Source: Lachnoclostridium sp. UBA1175 | Lineage (GTDB): Bacteria > Bacillota > Clostridia > Lachnospirales > Lachnospiraceae | Assembly (NCBI GenBank): GCA_002311665.1 | Contig: DBYX01000002.1 | Coordinates: 110,782-174,781 of the forward strand | Length of the DNA: 64,000 bases | Reading direction: 5' to 3' | The notes under the pieces: model-generated | What the model saw: only the letters and a program-made list of their open reading frames with translations | What the model was told of the DNA's origin: nothing | Databases searched by the model: none | Shown here: positions 52,131 to 60,881 of the stretch, piece after piece | How positions within the stretch are numbered: position 1 is the stretch's first letter | Layout: every line of letters starts with the position of its first letter | Position numbers and translations under genes: made by a program

Positions 52131-53506
52131 TACTCCTCCCCTCCTTCGTACTTCTCATCCGTCACAATGAGTTTCACGCCTCCGTCACTCTGGAATCCTC
52201 TCGGACTGTAGTTCGAATAAACCGTGGTGAGGGGATTGATCCTGCAGTCGATATGCGTGTGACCATGGTCGACAATATCCACCTCCAGCTCCGTCAGCCG
52301 GTTGCTTGCGCACTCCAGCGCGAGCAGAGTAACATACCCCTTGAGTTTCAATTCTTTCAGCTCATTGTTCGAGCAGTACAAACGCTCAAGGTCAGGAACC
52401 TTCTCGACATTCAGTTCCGTCAGACTGTTGTTCGAGCAATCCAGGCTTTCCAGCTTCGGGCAGGGTGACAGATCCAGTTGAGTCAGCCCCAAACCCTGGA
52501 CATACAGCGCCGTGAGTTCGTGATTGTTACTGAAATCAAGCTCTGCCAGCGGATTCTCGCCGCACTCCAGCGTTTTCAATTCCGTATTGTTCGAGATGTC
52601 AAGATGAACAAGCCCCGTATTCACACAGGACAGTTCCGACAGAGAAACATGCTTTTTCAGATCAAGGTCCGTCAGCGGATTCCCGCTGCAGTCCAGCATG
52701 GTGAGAAAATTCAGCGGACTCAGATCCAGGTTAGTGATACGGTTATTCCTGCACGTCACCAGGCTTTCCCTGTGGTAGCTTCCGGCATCCGACCACAGGA
52801 TCAGTTCCTCCATCTCGTTGTGTGAGCAATCCAAAAGCCAGAATTCCTTTCCGACACTGCTCATGTCAAGCTTCTTGATCTGATTGTCAAAACAGGTCAG
52901 CAACTCCAGATGAGGATAGCACGTGATATCCAGTTCCTTCAGTTGATTGCAATCACAGCTCAGTCGTCTCAGATTCGACAGCTTTTTGCTGACGGATGTG
53001 AGAATATTGTTGGAGCAGTCCAGTTCCTCCAGTTTGCTGCAATTGTCGATCTTCAACTCCCTCATCTTGTTCGATGTGCAGTTCAGCGTCACCAGCTCCT
53101 TGCACTTGCTCAGATCCAGCTTTGCGATCTCATTATAACCGCAATCCAGTTCCCGAAGTTTCCGCAGCGCCCGCACATCCAGTTCCGAGATATAGCAGGA
53201 ATTGCAGTCCAGGACTTCCAGGTTCCGGAACACCTCTATGCCCTGCAGCGTGATCGGTCCGTCCTCGAACCATATGTCGAGTTTGATCTCCTTCACTTCA
53301 TCGATCTCCCTGCGGCTGAGTTTTCCGTCATGGTTCAGGTCAAACTGCTCCGAAACGACCTCACGAAACTTCTCGTTCGGAAATGTCTTTTCTATGTCGA
53401 TGATAATATACCGGTCCACGATGATCTTCAGCAACAGGATCAGCACCGCCACTCCCAGCACGACGTAACATACGCGCCGTACCGTACGTTTTGATATATT
53501 TTTCAT
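52127..53506 (-). CDS. Membrane-anchored EF-hand / leucine-rich-repeat protein 1
   Basis: 459 aa. The ATG at 53506 has CGGGGG upstream. A membrane helix lies at about 12-32 (VCYVVLGVAVLILLLKIIV). The EF-hand-like loop DLNHDGKLSRRE at about 56-67 fits DxNxDGxIxxxE. About fifteen leucine-rich repeats follow (LRELDCGYNEIAKLDLSKC, LESLDCSNNSLTELNV and so on), with Cys and Asn in register. The last 45 residues form a cap (HTHIDCRINPLTTVYSNYSP). The two LRR proteins are paralogues by tandem duplication. Extracytoplasmic binding of a peptide, glycan or cell-wall ligand, with Ca2+ dependence, is inferred. Confidence 0.85.
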   Translation of the reverse strand: MKNISKRTVRRVCYVVLGVAVLILLLKIIVDRYIIIDIEKTFPNEKFREVVSEQFDLNHDGKLSRREIDEVKEIKLDIWFEDGPITLQGIEVFRNLEVLDCNSCYISELDVRALRKLRELDCGYNEIAKLDLSKCKELVTLNCTSNKMRELKIDNCSKLEELDCSNNILTSVSKKLSNLRRLSCDCNQLKELDITCYPHLELLTCFDNQIKKLDMSSVGKEFWLLDCSHNEMEELILWSDAGSYHRESLVTCRNNRITNLDLSPLNFLTMLDCSGNPLTDLDLKKHVSLSELSCVNTGLVHLDISNNTELKTLECGENPLAELDFSNNHELTALYVQGLGLTQLDLSPCPKLESLDCSNNSLTELNVEKVPDLERLYCSNNELKELKLKGYVTLLALECASNRLTELEVDIVDHGHTHIDCRINPLTTVYSNYSPRGFQSDGGVKLIVTDEKYEGGEEY

Positions 53507-53568
53507 AATTTGCCCCCGTTAATACACAAGCTGTCCGTCATTCTCAACTCCATCTTTCCCGGCATCGC

Positions 53569-54285
53569 TCACTCCAGGTTTCTTCTGCGCATCAGGGCAC
53601 GCATAAACATTCCCACAAGGCACACCGCGATACCCCCTCCGACCAGCGTCACGGTGATCGACTCCGGAATCCGGATGATACTGTCGCGCAGATGCGAGGT
53701 GGGCACCAGATGGATCCAGCGGAGCAGCACCGGGCTTCCGGCCCAGTACCGTTCGAACAGAAGTCCGAGCTCTGCCAGTGCGAAAAATGTGAACAGCACG
53801 ATGATGATACTCTCGTACTCCCGGCTCAGGAATGCCACCAGCAGTGACAGATATACATATCCGAGCATCAGAACATACACCATCACAATGTTGACCAGGA
53901 CCGAGCCGACCGTGGCATTGCCAAGCACGTTGCTTCCCTGCAGCAGGTGGACGATAAGCACTGTCACACCGTACACAGCCAGCAGAAGCAGGCTAATGAT
54001 CGCCAGGGACACCATCCAGGAGCACAGGATCCTGTTTCTTTTAAAACCGCTCGTAACCTTGCTTCGCAGAATGCCGTACCGGAACTCCTGCACCGTGAAA
54101 AATACGGTCACGATGCCGGCGATCGGGATCATCATCAGGTATGCCTGCGACAGTGCCATCACACACTGGTAACCCGGACAGATCAGCGCGCCGACAACAC
54201 CCGCTGCGACCGTTGCAAGGCAGGCGAAGAAAAATGTTGCGCTCCGCGCAAGGCGCGAGCAGTCATATCTCAGTAAGCGCATCAT
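53569..54285 (-). CDS. ABC-2-type transporter permease of the LRR cluster
   Basis: 238 aa. The ATG at 54285 overlaps the ATPase stop by four bases (ATGA). Six hydrophobic helices are visible, for example LARSATFFFACLATVAAGVVG, AYLMMIPIAGIVTVFFTVQEF and a C-terminal VTLVGGGIAVCLVGMFMRAL. The conserved FRYGILRSKVTSGFKRNRI between helices 2 and 3 is typical of the BcrB/LanE-type ABC-2 permeases for peptide antibiotic immunity. The substrate is unknown. Confidence 0.85.
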   Translation of the reverse strand: MMRLLRYDCSRLARSATFFFACLATVAAGVVGALICPGYQCVMALSQAYLMMIPIAGIVTVFFTVQEFRYGILRSKVTSGFKRNRILCSWMVSLAIISLLLLAVYGVTVLIVHLLQGSNVLGNATVGSVLVNIVMVYVLMLGYVYLSLLVAFLSREYESIIIVLFTFFALAELGLLFERYWAGSPVLLRWIHLVPTSHLRDSIIRIPESITVTLVGGGIAVCLVGMFMRALMRRRNLE

Positions 54286-55187
54286 ACTTCACCTCCGTTC
54301 AGTGCCTGAAGAAGGCTCTCCGTCTGCATGCTCGTCTCCTCCATAGACAGCACCTTGCACCCTTCGTCCGCAAGCGCGACAACCAGCTCGGTGATGTTCG
54401 GCTTACCGTAGATCTCCGCCGTGTCGGCGTTCAGGATGCGGTGCCGAAGAGACATTGCGACCATCACTCGTGCGAGCGCGTTCGTATCACTCACGTGGAT
54501 CCGCAGCGCAGTCTCCTGCATCTGCTTCATCTCCTCCGCGGAGAGTTCCCGCCGAAGCACGCCGTGGTCCATGACACCGTACTTCTCCGCCACACCGGCA
54601 AGCATTTCCGGCTCCTGTGCCGTCACAAGGATCGTGATCTCAAGCTCCTGCTTCAACCGCTGCAGAAGCTCATCCGTCTTCTGCGTGCTGCCGATTCCCG
54701 TGTACACATCATCCAGAAGCAGCAGGTCCGGCGACCCGCACAGGGCAATCGCGATCGCCGCGATCACCGCTTTCTCCCCCGTAAGCTCCTCCGTCTTCGT
54801 ATCAGCACAATCCTTAAGACCCGTGAGCTCCAATACCTCGTCCGCTCTCCCGCTGCCGGGAACCCCGAGCAGACTGCACTGCCGCTGCAGATTCATCCGA
54901 AGCGACATGGAAGGAACCATGGTTCCTCCGTTCATTACGACACCGACTCTGCGTCTGTCAATTCCGATATCCGGATCGGTGCAATGCCGTTCAAACAGCC
55001 TGTACTCCCCCTCCGTAGGCTGCTGCAGGCCGCTCACCACGCGAAGCAGCGTGGATTTGCCGGCGCCGGATTGTCCGACGAGACCGTAGATCGTTCCCCT
55101 GGTAAGATGCAGGTTAACCTTGTCAAGTGCCGTGGCGCGACCGAATTTCTTCGTAAGATCGCTTGTTTCAATTGCGTATGCTGCCAT
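54282..55187 (-). CDS. Degenerate ABC ATP-binding protein of the LRR cluster
   Basis: 301 aa. The ATG at 55187 follows GGGGGAAG. Walker A is normal (GQSGAGKST, about 39-47). The rest is altered. The signature is ELTGEKAVIA where BcrA-like proteins have LSxGMKQRL. Walker B reads LLLLDDVYTGIGS, with Asp replacing the catalytic Glu and no Asp in the D-loop. The switch region is LVTAQEPEML, with Gln in place of His. ATP binding is likely but hydrolysis is doubtful. The last 110 residues (from SAEEMKQMQ) form a regulatory-type extension. Synteny with the permease shows that the pair still belongs together. Confidence 0.85.
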   Translation of the reverse strand: MAAYAIETSDLTKKFGRATALDKVNLHLTRGTIYGLVGQSGAGKSTLLRVVSGLQQPTEGEYRLFERHCTDPDIGIDRRRVGVVMNGGTMVPSMSLRMNLQRQCSLLGVPGSGRADEVLELTGLKDCADTKTEELTGEKAVIAAIAIALCGSPDLLLLDDVYTGIGSTQKTDELLQRLKQELEITILVTAQEPEMLAGVAEKYGVMDHGVLRRELSAEEMKQMQETALRIHVSDTNALARVMVAMSLRHRILNADTAEIYGKPNITELVVALADEGCKVLSMEETSMQTESLLQALNGGEV

Positions 55188-55226
55188 AGCATCTTCCCCC
55201 TTTCGATCTCGTTATATCACGGCACT

Positions 55227-55268
55227 ATTAAGAAACCGATTAAGACAACCGTTAAGATTCCGTAAAGA
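55227..55268 (-). promoter_or_regulatory. Four-unit direct-repeat operator in front of the LRR-cluster ABC genes
   Basis: On the minus strand TCTTTAC, TCTTAAC, TCTTAAT and TCTTAAT start at 55268, 55257, 55245 and 55233, that is with steps of 11, 12 and 12 bp. This is the layout of an OmpR-family binding site. The site lies between the regulator gene and the ATPase gene, and a TATAAC box follows (near 55217-55212). Self-regulation of the cluster by its own regulator is inferred. Confidence 0.6.
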
Positions 55269-55294
55269 TTCCGACGTTTCTTCGTTAACCCGGA

Positions 55295-55975
55295 TTACCT
55301 GCCCTCCTCCGGCGACGAGGAGAACCGGAAGCCGATCCCCCACACCGCGGTGATGCAGTCGCGCCCGCTCAGTTCGCGCAGCTTCTTGCGGAGGTTATGC
55401 ACGTGCACCTTCAGCGAGTCCTCCGTGCAGTCGGGCGTGTCCTGCGCGATCAGCTCGAGGAGCGTGAGTTTCGCTACCACGCGGTCGCGGTTGCTCATCA
55501 ATATTTTCGCGATCGCGCATTCCGTGCGCGTGAGCTTCGCCTCCGCCTTCCCGCAGAACACCGTGTGAAGGTTGCTGTCAAGCGTAAACTCGCCGCAGCT
55601 GATCCTCGACTCATCCTGCGGCGTACGGCGGTCTCTGAGCACAACGCGGACGCGCGCGACAAGCTCCTCGACGCGGAAAGGCTTCGTGATATAGTCCGCT
55701 GCTCCGCTGAGCAGTAGATCCACCTTCTCCATCGTGTCGGTCCTCGCGCTCACAACGATCACGGGGATCCCCTTGAAGCTCGGCAGGATCTCCTCGCCGG
55801 AAAGGCCCGGCAGCATACGGTCAAGTAAGATCAGGTCAGGCCGCTCCGCCGCGACCGCCATCAGCGCCTCGGTGCCCGAGTACGCCTTTCGCACGGCAAA
55901 TCCCTCCCCCGTCAGAGTCTCCTCCAGGAGCTTGCTGATGGCAACATCATCGTCGACAACCAAAATCGTATCCAC
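55295..55975 (-). CDS. OmpR-family response regulator of the LRR cluster
   Basis: 226 aa. The start is a GTG at 55975 with GGAGG eight bases upstream; an in-frame extension to 56062 lacks an RBS and passes through the upstream terminator side. The receiver begins VDTILVVDDDVAISK, with phosphoacceptor Asp in LILLDRMLPGLSG, VVSARTD and the Lys of DYITKPFRVEE. The winged-helix domain has KLTRTECAIAKILM and DSLKVHVHNLRKKL, ending in AVWGIGFRFS. Partner kinase: the 50058 gene. Likely targets: the direct repeats at 55227-55268. Confidence 0.92.
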   Translation of the reverse strand: MDTILVVDDDVAISKLLEETLTGEGFAVRKAYSGTEALMAVAAERPDLILLDRMLPGLSGEEILPSFKGIPVIVVSARTDTMEKVDLLLSGAADYITKPFRVEELVARVRVVLRDRRTPQDESRISCGEFTLDSNLHTVFCGKAEAKLTRTECAIAKILMSNRDRVVAKLTLLELIAQDTPDCTEDSLKVHVHNLRKKLRELSGRDCITAVWGIGFRFSSSPEEGR

Positions 55976-56063
55976 GTCTAAATCCTCCGCAAAAAACAAC
56001 CTTTCTGTTATCTTACCACAGAATGCTTCGATTGATAAGACATAATCCATCGCACGCCACACA

Positions 56064-56105
56064 GAAAAGTCCGCCGCGGTGATGTCTCACACCGACGGCG
56101 GACTT
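56064..56105 (-). terminator. Terminator of the 56231-59558 ABC operon
   Basis: AAGTCCGCCG (56067-56076) and CGGCGGACTT (56096-56105) form the stem; on the minus strand it ends in TTTTCTG. It separates the two ABC regions. Confidence 0.75.
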
Positions 56106-56230
56106 CATATAGGTTGCCGATATGTCTGCTGTTCTACGTGAGTAGAACAGCTTACCTCCACACTTCTCAGAAGATCTCCCACAGTGCGGGCACAACCCCG
56201 GAAACCTCCGGGGCCACCCGCGGATCTATA

Positions 56231-57004
56231 TCAACCGACTCTCCGGCTGTCCGTTTTTCTTCGGCTCAACACCTCTGCGGACGGGTTGCCCACGATGCTG
56301 CTCACGGTGTTGCCGTTCTCGTCGAGCTCCTCGATCATCTCAAGCTGGCCGTCGAGCACGCGCACCAGCTTCGTGCCGTAGCGGGCCGCCTCCTCGGAGT
56401 GCGTGACCTGCACGATGGTCTTGCCGTAGCGGCGGTTGATGTCGCGGAAGAGCTCCATGATCCTCATACCGGTCTTCGAGTCAAGGTTTCCGATGGGCTC
56501 GTCGAGGAAAATGATCTCCGGGTCGAACACGAGCGCTCTCGCGATCGCTACTCTCTGCTGCTGGCCGCCCGAGAGCTCGCGGGGCGTCAGCTTTCTCTTG
56601 TCCTTCATACCGATAATGTCAAGCACCTCGTCGATGCGCTGTGCGTATGCCGAACGCTTCTTGCCGGCGATCATCAGCGGCAGTGCGATGTTGTCCTCGA
56701 CGCTCAGATTCGGCACGAGGTTATAGAACTGGAACACAAAACCGATCTTATTGTTGCGCATCTCGCAGAGCTTCTTCTCACTCAGCTTGGCGAGGTCCGT
56801 GCCCTCGATGCACACCGAGCCCGAGGTGGGCTGGTCAAGCCCGCCGAGCAGGTACAGAAGGGTGGATTTGCCGCAGCCGGACGGCCCCATGATCGAGACG
56901 AACTCGCCCTGCTCCACATCCAGGTTGATGTCCTTCAAAACCTTCGAGATCTCTCTTCCGTTCACAAATGACTTGTTAAGGTTGGAAATGCTGATTGCGT
57001 TCAT
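56231..57004 (-). CDS. ABC transporter ATP-binding protein (MacB/LolD-like)
   Basis: 257 aa. The ATG at 57004 follows GGAGAA. Walker A GPSGCGKST, Q-loop FVFQFYNLVP, signature ELSGGQQQR, Walker B IIFLDEPIGNL and H-loop VQVTHSEEA are all intact. The hydrophilic C-terminus continues for about 35 residues (LEMIEELDENGNTVSSIVG). It partners the FtsX permease encoded upstream at 57072-59558; the order permease-ATPase is the reverse of the 19436-22712 pair. Confidence 0.92.
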   Translation of the reverse strand: MNAISISNLNKSFVNGREISKVLKDINLDVEQGEFVSIMGPSGCGKSTLLYLLGGLDQPTSGSVCIEGTDLAKLSEKKLCEMRNNKIGFVFQFYNLVPNLSVEDNIALPLMIAGKKRSAYAQRIDEVLDIIGMKDKRKLTPRELSGGQQQRVAIARALVFDPEIIFLDEPIGNLDSKTGMRIMELFRDINRRYGKTIVQVTHSEEAARYGTKLVRVLDGQLEMIEELDENGNTVSSIVGNPSAEVLSRRKTDSRRVG

Positions 57005-57071
57005 AGTATTATTCTCCGTTTCTTATGTGTTTATTGTCAGTTGATCTACAGTCCGTATTATGCCTTCCGGC

Positions 57072-59558
57072 TTACTCGTACTTCAGCTCCGCCACAACGC
57101 TCAGTTTGCGGCTCTTGCGCATCGTCGAGAGCGATGCGATCAGGACGATCACCGTGATGGCAATCGCGTACATCGGCACCTCTGCCCAGCTGAACACGAC
57201 GTCAAATTCCATTCCCACGTAGTACATCAGGGTGGTGAACACGCCTACCATCAACATACTGTAAGGCAGTGTGATGAGCAGGGAGATGATCACGCAGAGA
57301 ATGCTCTCCGCAAGGATCAGACGCTTTCTCGCGCCGCCGGTCATACCGACCGAGGCGAGCACCGCGAACTCGCGGCTTCTCTGGCGGAAACAGATCACGA
57401 TGTTGTTGAAGATACCGATCGATGCGATGATCATCGTCAGGTAGGCAAATACCTCGATGAGCTTCACGATCATTTCGTTCTGCTCGATGTTCAGCTCGCA
57501 CATCGTGTCGCGGTCCACATAGGTGGCACCGTAGTTCGTGACCATCGCCTTGAACTGCTTCTCGGCCTCCTTCATATCGCCCTTGACCTTGAAGGAGATC
57601 TCGTTCGCACCATACACATGGTACAGTTCCTTAAGTTTGTCGTTTGAGACCAGGATGAATTCGCCGGAGTCGTAAAGTTTTCCGTTGACAACCGCACATA
57701 CGTGCAGCTCCTGCTCGATATCGTTGATCTTGACCTTCACCTTGTCGCCGATCTTCAGGTCGAAGTTGCGGGCGACCACCTTGGTGATGACGACCTCATT
57801 TTCCGAAGAATTGATGAAGGTATCGTACTCTTTGTATTTATCCAGCTCGATGTAATCGTTGTAATCGCGGTAGGGCTTCGGATCGACGCCGAGGCTGATC
57901 ACGTTCTTGCCGTCGATCTCGGCAGCGCCGAAAATGACCGGCGAGATGCTGTCCTTGTCCACGCAATCGAGCTCTCTGATGTTCCGCACGATCGCGTCAC
58001 CGATCGGCTCCTCGCCGCCGCCCTGGTAATTCACGCTGATGGCGTAGTCGAATTCAAATTCCGTGTAGGCATCGCGGCAGGCATCCACCATCGTGCTGCC
58101 GAACATCGCAACCGTGAGAACGGAGCTGACAGCCATCACCAGAAGCACCACGTTGTTGATCAGAAGCCGCGAGGTGCGGATGTTGTTGAGTGCTAAGAAC
58201 ATTGTCGTGTTCTTGCGGAAAATCTTAGCCAGGAATCCGGCGATCACCCGCACCAGCGTCGGCGTTACCAGAAGGATGCCGGCCATCGAGAGCACGAGGT
58301 ACAGAAGGCTCTGTGCGGAAACCGTACCCTTAATCCTCGAGTTGCCGATCGCCGCTGCGATGAGCATTGCGGCACCGAGGAAGAATTTGAAGCGCTTGCG
58401 CTTACCGGTGTGCTCCACGCGGTTGAGGATGACATCCTTCGTCTGGAGCTTGCGGATCCTGCGGACCGCCAGCCAGGACGATACCGCGGACATCACGATC
58501 GCAAATGCCGCGCCTATGCTTACGTTCAGCCAGTTAATCTCGAACGGAAGGTAGATGCCGTAATCCGCGAGGGGCGAGATGAGGCGTCCCACCAGATACA
58601 GGATCCCCTCGCCGAGCGCCGCACCGACGATACCGCCGAGCAGGCCGTAGAGCGCGCTCTCCAGAATGAGGATGCGGCTCACTTTGCCCTTCGAAGCGCC
58701 CTGGCTCATAAAGGTTCCGAGCACCGGAAGCCGCTCGCTGATGATCATTCGGAACACGCCGCTGATGATCAGGCCGCTCACCACAACAACGATGGCGAAC
58801 ATACAGCCGATCCCGAGGATCAGGGAGTCGAAGTTGCCGAGCACGGTCACCGTGTCGATCGCGGTCGCCTTGACCGCCGTGTTGGCCTCGTTGAAGCGCT
58901 TGACCGCTGCGGCGATGTCATCGGCCGTCAGCTTTTCGCCCGTTCCGGCGACCTTCGCGTACATCGCGTTGTACTTGCCCTCAGCGCCGAGACGCTCGTT
59001 CAGGTAATCGTATGAGATGACCGCGTAGAACTGTTCTTTCGTGTCCCCGTAGAACAATCCGTCGTTCACCGCGATCGCCTTGATGTTCAGCGAAAGCGGC
59101 TCGCCGTTGTACATAATCTCGAACTTGTCACCGGCCTTCAGGTTCCACTCTTTCGCGATGCGCTCCGAGATCACGCAATCCGGTTCCGCGCTGTTCTTCC
59201 ATTCTCCCCCCACAAGCGCGCCGTCAAAACTCTCGCGTCCGCGGAGCACCGCGTAGCTGAGTTTGTCATTTTCCACTTTGACGCCGACCGACTGAAGCTC
59301 ACCCGTGAGCTCCGTAAGCCCGGTGTCCTTAAAAACCTCTTTCGTAAAATAAGGATCGTCCAGGCAGCTGTGCAGCGACATGTTCTTGCCCTCGCTCATC
59401 TTCCGAGCGGGCTCTGTGATACTGTCCTTGATCGTGTTGATCATACCCAGGCACGCAACCAGCAGTCCCGTGCTGAGCGCGATGGAGATGATCATCAGCG
59501 CCAGGCGCCCTTTCCTCTCCATCATGTTTCTTCGAATGTACCGCAATAAGATTTTCAA
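57072..59558 (-). CDS. FtsX-type ABC transporter permease (MacB-like)
   Basis: 828 aa. The start is a TTG at 59558 with AAGGAGG eight bases upstream; the next ATG (residue 12) would cut the conserved N-terminal helix region. An N-terminal helix (LALMIISIALSTGLLVACLGM) is followed by an extracytoplasmic domain of about 200 residues. The first FtsX unit (SERLPVLGTFMSQGASKGKV coupling motif) and second extracytoplasmic domain follow. The last FtsX unit has the motif RSREFAVLASVGMTGGARKR, then helices to the end. Two FtsX units and about ten helices fit a peptide- or lipoprotein-handling MacB/Bce-like system. Substrate unknown. Confidence 0.88.
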   Translation of the reverse strand: MKILLRYIRRNMMERKGRLALMIISIALSTGLLVACLGMINTIKDSITEPARKMSEGKNMSLHSCLDDPYFTKEVFKDTGLTELTGELQSVGVKVENDKLSYAVLRGRESFDGALVGGEWKNSAEPDCVISERIAKEWNLKAGDKFEIMYNGEPLSLNIKAIAVNDGLFYGDTKEQFYAVISYDYLNERLGAEGKYNAMYAKVAGTGEKLTADDIAAAVKRFNEANTAVKATAIDTVTVLGNFDSLILGIGCMFAIVVVVSGLIISGVFRMIISERLPVLGTFMSQGASKGKVSRILILESALYGLLGGIVGAALGEGILYLVGRLISPLADYGIYLPFEINWLNVSIGAAFAIVMSAVSSWLAVRRIRKLQTKDVILNRVEHTGKRKRFKFFLGAAMLIAAAIGNSRIKGTVSAQSLLYLVLSMAGILLVTPTLVRVIAGFLAKIFRKNTTMFLALNNIRTSRLLINNVVLLVMAVSSVLTVAMFGSTMVDACRDAYTEFEFDYAISVNYQGGGEEPIGDAIVRNIRELDCVDKDSISPVIFGAAEIDGKNVISLGVDPKPYRDYNDYIELDKYKEYDTFINSSENEVVITKVVARNFDLKIGDKVKVKINDIEQELHVCAVVNGKLYDSGEFILVSNDKLKELYHVYGANEISFKVKGDMKEAEKQFKAMVTNYGATYVDRDTMCELNIEQNEMIVKLIEVFAYLTMIIASIGIFNNIVICFRQRSREFAVLASVGMTGGARKRLILAESILCVIISLLITLPYSMLMVGVFTTLMYYVGMEFDVVFSWAEVPMYAIAITVIVLIASLSTMRKSRKLSVVAELKYE

Positions 59559-59794
59559 ATCAGCAACCTCCTTGTTGGAATGTAATGTGAACCGTTCTTC
59601 GTTCGTATTTCCTTAAGACACCGCAAGTATACCGCGGCATTCTTAAACGGTACTTTATCGAAGATTAGAGTTTGATTAAGAAGTTATTTACGGTTTTTAA
59701 TTTAGCAAACCCGCGGAAAATACTGGCTTTTACGCAAAAAGTCTCCCCCGTCGATTGACGGGAGAGACTTCTCACAGGTTCTGAACCTTCTCAA
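59559..59794. other. Intergenic region upstream of the 57072-59558 ABC operon
   Basis: On the minus strand a TATACT box near 59618 is preceded by TTTAAGAATGC and by TTCTTAATC...CTCTAATC repeats about 12 bp apart. This loosely resembles the operator at 55227-55268, so the same regulator could act here. The similarity is weak. Confidence 0.4.
59736..59770 (-). terminator. Rho-independent terminator of the 59795 lipoprotein gene
   Basis: AGTCTC...GAGACT stem with inner CCCGTC/GACGGG pairing, followed on the minus strand by TTTTTGCG. Confidence 0.8.
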
Positions 59795-60838
59795 CTATTT
59801 TTTGTACCAGGCATACAAACCATCGTCTTGATACAATATGTTACTGTAGTATTCGAGTTCTAATACTTCCTCCGTATCTCTCGATTGCAGGGTGACCCGA
59901 ATATCTCCGTAGCCATCGGCATCTTCTCTTTCCCACTTGTATGTAAAAGTCTCGTTTCTTTTCCCGTTGTTCCGGATTCCGGTTCCGTCCTGGTTGAAAA
60001 TATAAAATCCGTTCCGTGACATCCAGCATCCGTACGGCTCGAGAACATCTTCCCTTGCGGCGATGCTCTCAGCAGAGCGGTAGATATACGACTCATTGGA
60101 GATCCCGTGGATATACAGATATCCGTTTCTTATACAGAAGAAGCCTTCGAAGCTATAGTCCTGCAACGAAGTCTCATATCGCTTCATCTGGGTTTCTCTG
60201 CGTTCCTCATCCGGCAAAGGATCATCCCCGGTGCCATAAGTACCCGAATACTCCAGTTCTGCATCTTCATTCAGAATATAATATCTGGTATAAGGTGAAG
60301 TAAACAGAATAAGAACAGTATCCCCGTAAACGGTGTTATCGATATAATACGTGAACGGAGTGGTCTCCGCGTATCCCTTAATCTCCAGATCAAATCCCCG
60401 GTAATCGGAGTTAAAGTACAACCATTCCTGAGCTCCGAAATTAGACTTGAAGCCTTGCCAGCAATCCAGCAGAGGGGAATCCTCGATGCTGTATGTTCCC
60501 GTAAACACGCTCTCCAGGCCTTCCGGGATCGGAGCTTTCGCCTTGGTCGGTGTTTCCGTAGGCGTCGGTGTCGGAGTTGATGTAGGCGTGGGCTCTGCCG
60601 TCGGGGTCGCTGCCGGTTCCTCCGTCGGTACCGGCGTCGGTTCTGCAGTCGGAGCAACGGATACTTCTCCGGTCGGCGTGATCGACACTTCTTCCGTCGG
60701 AGTTACTTTCGTCTCTTCCGATATGTTTTTCTTATCTCTGGACGAAGTCTTGCTCTCCCCGTCATCACCGCCGCATGCAACGGCAGATAACGCAAGCAGG
60801 ATCACTAAGATCATCAGTATGCATCTGGTTTTTCCCAT
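59795..60838 (-). CDS. Lipoprotein of unknown function with Thr/Pro stalk
   Basis: 347 aa. The ATG at 60838 has GAGGTG upstream; a GTG two codons earlier is part of that site. Signal peptide with lipobox SAVAC near residue 22, then GGDDGE. A stalk of about 70 residues is rich in Thr/Pro/Glu (TPTSTPTPTPTETPT). The mature domain of about 240 residues contains FTGTYSIEDSPLLDCWQGF, then regions with regular Tyr and Asp (GFDLEIKGYAETTPFTYYID) that suggest a beta-rich fold. No family recognised. The stalk is similar to that of the 22943 lipoprotein. Confidence 0.7.
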   Translation of the reverse strand: MGKTRCILMILVILLALSAVACGGDDGESKTSSRDKKNISEETKVTPTEEVSITPTGEVSVAPTAEPTPVPTEEPAATPTAEPTPTSTPTPTPTETPTKAKAPIPEGLESVFTGTYSIEDSPLLDCWQGFKSNFGAQEWLYFNSDYRGFDLEIKGYAETTPFTYYIDNTVYGDTVLILFTSPYTRYYILNEDAELEYSGTYGTGDDPLPDEERRETQMKRYETSLQDYSFEGFFCIRNGYLYIHGISNESYIYRSAESIAAREDVLEPYGCWMSRNGFYIFNQDGTGIRNNGKRNETFTYKWEREDADGYGDIRVTLQSRDTEEVLELEYYSNILYQDDGLYAWYKK

Positions 60839-60881
60839 GCTCACACCTCTTTCACCACAGCCGTTTTCCTATCGAAACCGC

